From NCBI GenBank assembly GCA_029747015.1, contig JAKOGI010002471.1:10001-74000 (forward strand): 64,000 nt of DNA, given 5' to 3'. This document shows positions 11,801 through 23,800 of this stretch, one piece after another. Within the stretch, counting starts at the first letter, position 1. The number at the start of each line of letters is the position of its first letter. Source of the stretch: Carnegiea gigantea. Lineage: Eukaryota; Streptophyta; Magnoliopsida; Caryophyllales; Cactaceae. The translations under genes and the position numbers were made by a program. A model generated the notes under the pieces. It had not been told where the DNA came from. It saw nothing but the letters and a program-made list of their open reading frames with translations, and did not search any database.

Positions 11801-14800
11801 ATCTCTCACATTAGAATGTTGAACCCAACTAATCCCCATAAGCGAGAGAGATAAATCACAAAGTGAAGAAACCCACCGACAATGTACCAGAAGATGATCC
11901 ATAGTTTCTTCCTCCTCCAAACACATGAAGCATCTACTTGGACCTCTAAAATTTCTTCTCTTAAGCATGTCGTCCGTGAGAATCTTGCCTAAGGTGGCTG
12001 CCCAAGCAAAGAAACACACTTTTGTGGGAGCTTTAGACTTCTAAATAGACTTAGCAGAAAAATCACAACCGTCTAAGTCTTCAAATTGTGTGGAACAAAA
12101 GCTCTTGACAGTAAAGGAACCCTTAAAGTTAAGTGGCCACACAATCTCATCATTACCTTGGGACAGAACCTTTTTATCAGCAAGTACGGCTAACAAATTA
12201 CAAACACTATCCTCTTCCTAATCATTAAGGCTCCTTACAAAAGTCAAATCCCAATGGCTCACGTCACCATTCCAAGAAACAAGTTGTTTAACCGTAACAT
12301 ACTTTAGACGAGCCATCCTAAAAAGATCGGGAAAAAGATTTTTTAAAGGGCGATCCCCACACCAAACATCGTGCCAAAGTAATACCCTTGATCCATCCCT
12401 CATCTCAAAATGCACTAAAGATTTGAAACGTTCGAGACCTGCTAAGATAGCTTTCCAACAACCAACCCCGTGAGGATAAGGACTCTTTTTACTCCACCAA
12501 CCCAACTCGTCTATCCCATATTTTGCCTTGATCACATTTTTCCACATAGCACTATCCTCTATTGCAAACCTCCACATCCATTTGGTCTTCAACGCTTCAT
12601 TCATTTCACGAAGAGGTCTTATGCCAAGTCCTCCTTGCTGTTTAGGATGACATACCTTATTCCAGTTGACCCAGTGGAGGCCGTTATCATTTTCGTTGGA
12701 ATTCCAAAGAAAATCTCTCATGATTTTCTCTAACCGACTAGCAATGCTAGCTGGGATGGTGAATAAAGACATGAACTAGATGGGCAGACTACACAAAGTG
12801 CTTCTCGAAAGAGTCAATCTCCTCCTCTAGACAAAAGCTTTGACTTCCAACCTGCCAATCTCTTATGAAACCTCTCAATAACTGGATCCCAAATTGCGAT
12901 GCTCTTATAAGGAGCACCAAGAGGAAGACCAAGATATGAAGAAGGCAGATGATCAACTCCGCACCCAAAAAAAGGGGCCAACACATGAACATTAGGCACA
13001 TCGCCAACCGGAATGAGTGCGCTTTTGGAGAGGTTGACCCTTAGTCTCGACATAGCTTCAAAGAGGAGAAAGATGCACCTTAAGTAGCCCAAATTACTCT
13101 CGTCCGGCTTGGAAAAAAATAAGGGTATCGTCGCAAAGAGCAAATGGGATATCATCAAACCCTCGAAATGAGGATTAGTAATATGAAAGCCGTTCAAGAA
13201 ACCTTCCTCACCTGCTTTAATCACCCATCTACTGAGCGTCTCTATAACCAAAATGAATAATAAAGGCGACAACGGGTCACCTTGCCTTAGGCCTCTTGAG
13301 CTTGAGAAAAAACCAGATGCTTCACCATTAAGTAAGATAGAGAAGCACACAGTGGAAATACAAAAAGAGATCTATTTTTTCCACTTGTTTGGAAAGCCCA
13401 TTTTCTCAAGAATAGCCAAGAGGAAACTCCAAGAGACATGATTATAAGCCTTCTCAATGTCAAGCTTACAAAGGATACCAGAAATCCCAGATCTAATATA
13501 AGAATCAATGCACTCATTATCAATCAAGGTCGCATTCAAAATTTGACACCCAGGAACAAAGGCATGCTACGAGGGACTCACAACTTTTCCAACCACTCTC
13601 CTCAATCTTGAAGCGAGGATTTTGGCAAGAATCTTATATACACTTCTTACTAAACTGATGGGCCTAAAAGACCTAATATCATCTGCACCAGCCACTTTAG
13701 GAATCAAGGTAATAAAAGTAGCATTTAAACTTTTCTCAAAAACAGCCTTATCATGAAAATCAGCAAAAAATCCCATAATCTTCCCCTTGACAATAGACCA
13801 ACAATGCTGAAAGAAAGCTATATTGAACCCGTCTGGCCCTGGAGCTTTCTCGTTATTTAACTCAGAGATGGCATTCCACACTTCATCTTCAGTAAAATCT
13901 TTTACAAGATCGCTAGGATCGTTAGGGCTAATAGAGGCAAAAGCGATTCCATCAAGAAAAAACCTTGACGGTTGATCTTCATGATACAGATTCTCATAGA
14001 AGTTGACAATCGCATTTCTGGTGGAAGCAGCATCAACATAAAACTTGCCATCCACTTGAATTTTGTGAATAGCATTAAACTTTCTCCTCCTGTTTGCCAC
14101 CTGGTGGAAAAATCTGGTATTACGATCACCATCCTTAATCCACTATTGCTTTGCTTTTTGGCGCCAAAAGATATCAATGGATTTTCGCACCATAGAGTGT
14201 TCTTTTTTAACTTCCAATCTCTCAAATCTATCCGCCCAAGAGAGAGACTGTTGCTGCTCCTTCTCATCTAAGAGCTTCACTTTATCCACTAGACTAGCCA
14301 TCTTAAACTCTAAACGGCCAAACACTTCCCTATTCCACTATTTAAGTTTGGTCTTCAAAAAATTGAGTTTCTTTGCCAAAATAAAACTCGAGGGGCCAAT
14401 AACATTCAGTTCATCCCAAACAGATTTGACAAGGTCGTCAAATCCATCCGCCTCAAGCCACATATTCTCGAATTTGAAAGGACGTCTACCTCTAGAGACT
14501 TCCCCAACCCTCAGAAGAATGGGAAAATGGTCCGAAGTAATCTTCGGAAGGGTAACTTGATGAATCCCCTGGAAATGATCTTCCCACTCAACCGAGAAGA
14601 GAAATTGATCGATGCGAGATAACACAGGAACCTCCTCATGGCTGGACCAAGTAAAGTGAGCACCTTCTAAAGGAGGGTCAACGAGATTGCAAGAATCAAT
14701 AAAACTAGAGAACTCTCTCATTGACCAAGACGACCGACCGCCTGGGGATCTCTCTGATGGAAACCTAATGACATTAAAATCCCCACCCAAACACCACAGA

Positions 14801-17800
14801 ATGTCCCAAGAAGACATAAAGAACGACAACTCCTCAAATGAAGCCCGTCGCATATAGTCGACATTAGGCTCATAAACCCCGATCAGACCCCACTCAAAAT
14901 TGTCCTCCAGAGACTTAAATCTAAAGCACACAGAAAACGACCCAATGCGAGATTCACCGAGTTCCAAGACTTGAGGATCTCAAATGACAATAATGCCTCC
15001 TGAGCGATCCACTGAAGGTAAGTAAAGCCACTCAATCGGTTAACGACCCCACAAACTAATCGCTAGCGGTCGACTAACCACCTTCAACTTAGATTCTTGG
15101 AGAATAGCAACATCGCAAGCAAAAGTACGCAACACCCACTTAACATCCCCCCGCTTATTTGGACAATTCAGCCCCTTGACATTCCAAGCAAGCAAATTAA
15201 CGGCTGGCCCCATCTGAAAACAGCCTATCCCTATCAACTTCATCCCCCATACTCTCTTCAACCGACTGTTCCCTTCTCAGTCTATTTGCTTCCAACGAAG
15301 CAAGAAAAGAAAGCAACTCCATTTCTCTACCTTCAATGGCCAGACCTATCTTCTTACAAAAAAAGACCATTCTTTCCAAGACCCACGCTGACCCTTCACT
15401 AACAATCCCTGAATCACTAGAACCGGGCAATGCAGCACCATCTAAACCTTGAGGGTGGGCTTGAGGTAGAGCTTCCTCAAACGAAGAAGGCCCTCCTACC
15501 TCCTGTATAATAGGAGAGCCCGACTCAGAAACAACAAGATTAGTCTTTCGGAGCTTCTTCCTACGAGAGTAAACAAGCACACTCGTAGATGGTGAACAAG
15601 CTGTAGGATGCAACTCCTCCTCCATCACATTCAGAGGTGATTCTGGGATCCTTGAGGCGCATGGAGAACTACCGTGTGAGTTACACTCACAATCAGAAGA
15701 GGGATAATGCTCCAACAAATCTCTCAACACTTGGAATTGATTCATACAAGGAGGAGAAGCCTCCAAAAACTCCTTCGAACCATTCTTCTTACAGGGAGGC
15801 ATCGTCGCATCATTAACATTGTCCCTGAAGGAGACCTGTTGCTTCAACACATCACCGCTAACATTTTGTTCTTCACCAATCACGGCTGCACACACATCTC
15901 ATGAACCACAATCGCAACACTTCCACCCTATCAAAGGCAAATTGGGGGAGCCACCTGGATGACCTCGAACAACATTAGCAAAAGACCTTTCCCTACTCAC
16001 CGAAAACCTGGAGGGAATAGAAGCATTCCTTGGTGGAGGAGAAGGCTTCTTATGACCCTCAATCAAAGTCTCCTTAAGAATCTTTGTCACCCTAAACCAG
16101 CCCTCTGCCTTAGCTCCCTCAGGAAAGATCACTGACCTAACCTACCCACCGTTATCCAACAGAGAAAGGACAATGAATCTACCTTTGCTATTCTTTCTCA
16201 GTTGAAGCAACAGGCACCTCTGACCCCACCTGAGAGATTTGAACCACAATGGTTCTCCCTTCGAGAAACAGAATCTGACCATTTGTACTGCCAACCAGCG
16301 AAATTCCTGGAAGCTCAACCGGATAAAAGACCTTTTCCTCCTACTAGCCTCAGCAACCTTAAAAGGAAAAAGGCCTCCAACCTCCCCAGACACTTCGAGG
16401 ACCTTCCCTTCCACCCTCACAGAGACATACATGATCAAATAACAGGCAGTGCAGCGTAGCCAGAAGAAACAGAACCACAGAGCAAAAGGAAAACAGCCCT
16501 TACTGCCCAGCCGTGAATTGCACTGCCCGGGGAGGAGAAAAAACAAGAGGAGTAGCAGAACAACACTTACCCGTGGCTGGCCGGAGACCACAACAGCGCT
16601 AAAGGACAGAACAGGAGAAACCGCGCCGGAGGAGATGAACAGGAAGGTTTCCGGCGACCAGAAACCGCTACCGAAGCTGGCCGGCGGCGACAGAAAATTC
16701 CGGCGAACCCAACCCTTGGATCGGCAAAGACCAAAAGCCTCCCCCTACGCACAGAAACTAGAAAAACAAGAGGAACCCGTCGAAACCAACAAACCGACGA
16801 CCGGCGAAATGGCGGCCGGCGGCTCCCGGAGACCCAAAGTCCACCGGACTTCAGGTAACCCTCCGATGACCACTCCAGGCACCCGAACTTCACCGGCCAG
16901 CTCCTGGGATCGTGACCTGTCTCCTGACGCAGAGAAGAGAGAGACGGGAGGTTGGGGTAGAGGCGTCGAGGTGGCTTCTGGGTGGCCCACCAATGACCGA
17001 CGAAGGTGGTACGGCGACGACGAAGGTGGTACGACTGTGGTGGCCGGCGAGCGAGATGAACGGGACGGGGGGGTGAAGCTCGGGTGGAATTCAAAATCGC
17101 CAGAGCTTACTCACGAAGGTCATGGTCGCCGTCAACAAAAATAATTGGGGTGTTTATGAAGCAAGAAGAACACAAAGCCAAGGAGGGATAAATTTTGTGA
17201 AAATTTAACAAAAAATAATAGCTTCCCTGAGTTTTGTAACTTACCACCGTGCCAAGCCTACAACTTACCACCACGATGATGAGCACTAAATATATTAAGT
17301 ATCCTCAGAATTGGTCAAATTATTAAATGCCCGGCGAAAATCCATAATGGATGTCAGGCAAGTCTTTTCAGCAGTCTTTGAATCTTTCTGACATTTACTG
17401 GGTCCTCTTGGTGAGTTTGTATAGAAATTTAAATGTTGCCAGCTTTGTGTTATTCATATTAGAAAGGAAATCATTCACATTCACACAATGTATCATTGTC
17501 CAAAACTTGGTCAGCTTGCACATATCGCAGATCGTCTTTGTTAGCCTTCCTGTATAGACTTTGTCGTCATTTTTTAAAATGAACATACCCTTAATATGAA
17601 CCTCATCCGCTGCAGCAACTTGAGAAGCTTGAATCATACAGTACATTTTTTGAAACGCTGTTGTCTAAAAGAACCTCCTTGTCGCCCCCAGTGACTGCTC
17701 CCCTGTCATGTACGCTATTGTGGGTTAGATGTTTCTCATCTAAATAACAAATTGGTGCCTTTCTAGAAAAGTTTAGAGAAGGAACCATATAATCTCTATT

Positions 17801-20800
17801 GGAAAGTGGCCAAGGTACAAGAGGATGACTATGGAGTTTACAATCCATCTTGTAGCTAGGAATGTGAAGCCTGTATCTACTTATTAACTCACTAGTGAAA
17901 TAAAGATTCTAATCTATTCCCAGGAACCTTCATAAATTTGATGCATTGGGGAATGCAGGTGACAAGAAATACAGTTTATTGACTTGGAGTTTGCAGAAAT
18001 CATTTATGACATCTTTGGGTGAATACATATTCACTTCACCATCAAAATCCTTCCTCATCTTAAATTTAGCATTGTTGTCTACATCCCAGTAAGGAGAGAA
18101 AACTTGGTATAAAACATTTTTTGTAAGTTGTCGTAGGGAGTTTCTTGCTAGTTCCTATGCATGATCATGAAAAGGGCGCAATGTTGTCTCATGATTCACA
18201 ATTTCACACCAATAAACTTCAACCAACAAGGAGACAAGCTGTTCTGGGAAGGAAATCTTGGTGGCAACACAAATGAGGAGGTGTTGACAATAGTGACTTG
18301 GTAGTAGCGATTGAAATTCAAAACAAACGGCGACTTATGATCTGGAAAAGCCCTCTTCTGGACCATTATGCACAATTGGAAATAAACAAACAGAAAAAAA
18401 AAAAAAAAAAACGTGGCAGCGACTAGATCAAAGAAGCTCTGTTGTCAAATTTGATGTAGGATGCTCTTAGAGCAATTCATACCGAGGGGCTAACTTGACA
18501 TAGGATGTTCTTGGTGCAATTCATACAAAGGAGCTAAGGTGATATGGTATTCTTTTAGAGCAACTCCTACAAAGAAAGGAGCTCACACAGTATCAATTTC
18601 TCAACGCAATTGCAATTCTTAATAATAGCCAAGTCTAATAATGGCTTATGAGGGGATTTAAGTAGATAAAAGGTCCACCGAGAAAAAAAAGGGTAAATAA
18701 AAAGTCTTAGGGTATTAGGAAACCTAAATGATATCAAAATGAACTATAAAATGAGCAAAGCATCCAACTTAAGGTAATCCTAATATATTAGGAAATAGGG
18801 TCTGGCTAAAATACTAATAAATCTCTTGATTTTGGCCTTTCTACAATAAGCTATTGAATAAAATAATGAAATAATTACACATATATATCAAAATAAAAAA
18901 AGTTGCTATATAGTTATATCGCTGCCTGTGTCCCATCTTATTTGCATGGGTTTACAAAACGTGCATGTTAAGGATCCATTCAAAAATGGTGTGATTGCTA
19001 ATAATGCCCGTAGCTTAATAGGAGTAAATGATTAATTATATTGAGGAGGTTTTTTGTGATTGGCTTGTTAGCCATTGCAAACATCCACAATTGTATTTTG
19101 CAAGGTTATTAATTGCTATTCATTTTTTTTTCTTTTGAATTGTTATTTTTTACAAGGGATATAAAAGGTAAAGAAGTCTAATTGATGATCTTTGTATAGA
19201 AACCAAGCGAATAATATGGGACATCCATAGAAGAATAACAAGCAAATAACATGGGATGGAGGGAGATCTCTTAACAACCTATTCTTGCACCACAAACAGT
19301 CAAAATTTCAAGAATGGGGGCCATAAATGAGTTGGGGGCTCTCTAGTCCTAATTATAACTTTCTGATAAGCATGCATGGAAGGTGACTTAAGGCAGAGTC
19401 GGTTTAAGACAGAGAATCTACCACGGGAATCGGGCCTTCCAAGGGCATGTGCAACCCTTTCAGGGCCCTATAGGGTTTTAAACCCAACAGCCACGTCTAG
19501 AAGTGAACAGTCCTTTCGAAAGCATAACATGTTTGAGGGAGTTGTTAATCTCTTGTATAGTTTTACAACACTTTTAATGATGGTGCAAATGTTGGGAGAT
19601 TTTCTAAGTTGCAACTACAATTGGCTAAAACAAAGGTCTCATTTTGTGTGTACTTTTTCTTTAGTGGCAAATTCCAATCGTTTTTCCAATTGCAGGTCCA
19701 ATAGAAGTATGTATTTTTCAACTGCAGTGGGTAAATCCTTCAATTGTCCCGTTTGTTCTGCGATATGTTATTTATTTGGACTCTTCATTGCACCTTAAGT
19801 CACCTAGTCTGGCACTTGATACCTTGTGGTTGTGGCAACTTGCACTTCATGTAGCCCAAGACTGGACACAGTTTTCTTAAAAAAGGGTAAGTTTAACGAA
19901 TGTACATCTGTTGGACATCTATAGCTAAGGCCATAGGTGGGAACCTAATGAGAAGCATTGGGATAATGTTGCATGACATGGTAGTTTTAGCTGGAAGATT
20001 ATGTTCCATCTCTAACTTTCTTTCAAACATTGTATGAATGCGAATGCTATGGACCAACTTTTTTATTAGTCTTTCGGCAGTTTTACAGGGTCCAGGTTGG
20101 TATTCACTCGCCTTCAGGGGTGACAGCAACAAGAGGAGTATTAAGAAGATTTAATGATTTTCTTAAGTTATTTTCTGATGTAAGTAAGTGATTTTCTCGT
20201 AGCTGCTTTTATTATTTGATGAGGATGTCCATTGCTGAGATTGTTGTAAAATTCTGTTACCTTTCGTAGCTGAAAAAAGAATTTCCGAAGAAGAATCTGC
20301 CATCTGCTCCTCCTAAGGGTCTTTTACGAATGAAGAGCAGAGCACTTCTGGAGGAGGTGAGTTGTTTGATTATTGCTTAAACGTTTTTTGAATTTTATAT
20401 TTAATAGTACTTTTTCTTTGATTATTGCATTCTGGCTCCAATTGTTTGTTCTAATATCTCTGTCTGTCTAAAAATTATCTTTGTAGCTTAGCTGCAGTTT
20501 ACAGATTCGGGCTTTCTTTTAATTGCAGCGAAGGTGCTCTTTGGAAGAATGGATATCTAAACTTCTTTCAGACATTGACATATCTAGGAGTGTTGCTGTG
20601 GCATCTTTTCTAGAATTGGAAGCAGCGGCTAGGTTTTGTAAGGATCTTATTTCAACCATGAGTTATATATCCTGTTTGTCTCTAATGGAATTTTTGTACA
20701 TTTGAGTGTTTATGGGCAAATGGTTTTCAAATTTCTTCAGTTTCATCTATAGGATTGCTGCCCTTTTTCTTTGTCTTGTTAATTTGATTCCTTCAATTCC

Positions 20801-23800
20801 TTTTCATTTCAGCATTCCTAGAAGCAAATCAGCGGCCGTCTGAGGGAGATACTTCGACAAATAGCAGTATTTCTTTGCATAAAATCCATTCAAGTTCAAG
20901 CTATCCATATCTCACTGGAAGTTCGTCCTTGACATCAGATTATGGTAGTGACACTGCTTATGAGACATCTGAACTTGGAAGCCCTATTTTAGGAATGGAT
21001 GATAGCTCTGAAGTTGGTCTTGATGGTTTAACATTGGATGAGAATTTGGCAAATCCTTTAGAACATCTAGCTAAGTACAGCATGTCTAATATTGATGAAG
21101 GGTTGCTGATGGGAGAGAGCATCCTGGATCAGTTGGAATGTTTCAAGAAACATAAGGGGCATTCTGGACAGATGACTGATAATGGGAGTACATCAGTCCC
21201 TTCAGCTCTTGACAGTACGGGAAGCCTGTTTGATGGAGAGCTTAGCAGAATAGTTAGCCATATTCGAAAGCCTTCAAATGACAGTATAGGGAGTGACTTG
21301 AGTTCGTACAGGGGCAGTGAAATGTCGAATTCGTCTGCTCCCAACTTGCGTGATGAAACATCTCTTGACCTTCCCAGCGGAGCTGAGATTTCAGGAGCAA
21401 TGGGGAGTGCTGACAGTTCAGAGGCTCACATTCTTAGTAATGGACCGATAGTTCTTTCAAAGAGTGAGCAGCCTAAACTGAACAGAATCCTTATGGTCAT
21501 GCAACGCAGACTAGTGACTGCCAAGACAGATATGGAGGATCTTATTACGAGATTGAATCAAGAAGTAGCGGTGAAAGAATACCTCACATCCAAGGTATCA
21601 TAGAAGTTATATTGCAAGATCTTTGAAGGGTTAAATCTTTTAATCCTCGGTTTATGTCCTTGTGAACTTGACTGTCTGTCATGGTCAACTGTCACTCCCT
21701 GTTTCCAGGTTAAGGATTTGGAAGTTGAACTTGAAACTACTAAAGAAAAGTATAAAGAAAATCTTCAGCAGGCTCTGTCACTTGAAAAAGAAAGGATTAC
21801 AAAAATGCAATGGGCTATGGAGGAACTCCGGCGCAAGTCTTTGGAAATGGAACTGAAATTGAAGTCTCAAGAGGTTCATCATATTTCGTTTCTTGATTGA
21901 CCTTTGTGTCATTATATATCCATTTTCTCTTGATTTTTTTGATCTCTCAACTATTGGTTTGAAACAATTCCAGGATGCCAAGTTGCCCAGTGAATCCACC
22001 ACTACCTTCCCCGAAAAAGATGGATTGTTGCAGGAGTTGGCAGATACCAAAAATCAGCTTAATATCTTGCTCAAGCAGCATGAAGAGTTAGAGGTGAAGT
22101 CTAAATCTGATATCAAGATACTTGTTAAAGAGGTTAAATCTCTGAGAAAAAACCGAATGGAACTCAAGGAAAAGCTTGATGTGTCATTACAGGAAAGATC
22201 TGAAATGGAGGTAGGTTTTGGAGTTGTATTTTTCTTCTCTAAGTGTGCCATTTCCCCCCCAGCTGAGTTATTCAGTTTCTTTAGTTCTTTTAAAGTTCTC
22301 TTTATGTTCTCTTTTTCTTAATTGAGGAGATGAATACACTTCTGCTCGTATGATTATAATGCTGTTCTGAATGTTGCAGACATATTAGCACTTGCTAAAG
22401 ACCAAAAGGGGGAATCTTAGTCTTGATTCTTGATGAGTCCATCTGAGTACAAACCTGAACCATTAGTCTGTCAGACCCATTTTTTGGTCTTCCTCAGAAA
22501 TATTTATCTTTGCCTGCAGCGTGTTTTACTGCTCGAGATTACATGTTTGTTAATCATGGGTTAGTGTGTGTCTTCCTGATAGCCTTGATTTTAACTATTT
22601 AGGCAAGACTTTATACTTGTTTTTAAATGTTCAAGACCTCTAATCAAACTCCCCCTCCCCTTGTTCTTCTTGATTTGGTGATGACAATCTCTGCTGTTAC
22701 CTTGTCTTCCTGGTTGGCTGAGTTGTGCATTATAATGGTGGGACTAGGTGTTTGTTACTTCCTATGTTGATAATGGGTGATTGCAACAGTAGCTATTCCC
22801 TAGACATCGAATCTTCTTTAACAGTAATGCCTTCCACAGTATTGCCCTCACATCAATAGCATTTCTAATATAATGTCAATCAACGAGTAATGTAATATGG
22901 CAAATCTTTGATTGTTTCTTTTTCTTCTTATTTTTTTTATTAGAAAGTTTTTATGATTCTGCTAACACACTAGGTGGTGGTGCAGCGGCTGCTCCAGAAT
23001 TTTTTTATTTTTTATTTTTTTTACTGAGTGGTAGATCCATAATTTTTTTCTAGGGTCCACTGTCCAAATTTTTATATTGCATCTACAACATCTTCTGCTG
23101 AATGGGTCAGAATTCGGCTCTTCTTTTACATTGCGGAAAAGTCTGTTCTCATCATGTTCAGTTCTCATCCGACCCCAGTGCCGGAGAAAAGGGCTTGCTT
23201 AGCATATAAATCTAGCTTACTAAGGCGAAGGAATTTTTCGTTGATTGCACGAGTGAGCTAGTCATCAAGCGCCTCTACTCTACCTCTTACGTCATAAAAA
23301 GTGCCCCCTCTCTGGCTTAGACTCTATCCAAAGGTTCCGAGCACCCATTCGTGTAGCTATGTCCATGTTATGGCAGATTCCATGAAGTTTCATCTCTAAA
23401 AGACCAAGTGGAATATTACCTCCACAATTTGACCTTAGACCATTGGTACCCTCAATTTGGTTGAAAGAATTGTTCATTCATATTGTATCATTCGAGCAAG
23501 ATACATACAAAATGCTCCCCTCATTCCAATTTTTGTTATTGGGTATGAGACGTGTATATTATTGTTAATTGTACATTACTATGTCAATATTCTCTAACTT
23601 TGCAATAGATGAAAGAAATGACATCAAAACGATTATGGATTGGAGAAGCAGAAGTTTGATGTTGGCAGTAGTTAGAAACAATAGAAGAAACAACTGACAT
23701 AGCACAGATATTTCACAGGAGCAAAAGCAAACAAAAAAAGGAAAGACGGATGTTTTAGGAAATTTGAAAAGATAACTGCAAAAATGGTTTGAATTGAAAC

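Larger units (their letters stand above)
11447..17303 (-). mobile_element. Near full-length L1-type LINE in intron 2 (antisense to the gene)
   Basis: On the minus strand the order is a GC-rich 5' region, ORF1, ORF2 (endonuclease, reverse transcriptase, zf-RVT) and a poly(A) tail, seen on + as T18 at 11447-11464. It is bounded by a 14-bp target duplication, ctcacaattggtca (11433-11446) and ctcagaattggtca (17304-17317), with one mismatch. At 5.86 kb it is close to the usual full length of plant L1. Both ORFs hold frame over long stretches with few stops, so insertion is fairly recent but the element is no longer autonomous. It sits in a host intron in the opposite orientation. Confidence 0.92.

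Noticed and set aside
15097..15402. Plus-strand open frame of 101 codons
   Set aside because: It is antisense to L1 ORF1 and the endonuclease, whose motifs explain the region.
16449..17144. A 231-codon open frame on the + strand, rich in Arg, Gly and Pro
   Set aside because: It lies in the GC-rich 5' region of the L1, on the opposite strand. The high GC content removes stops in all frames, and it has no domain.
23100..23510. Possible organellar DNA insert, from its higher GC content and an open minus-strand frame
   Set aside because: I could not match the translation to any plastid or mitochondrial gene, so it stays unassigned.
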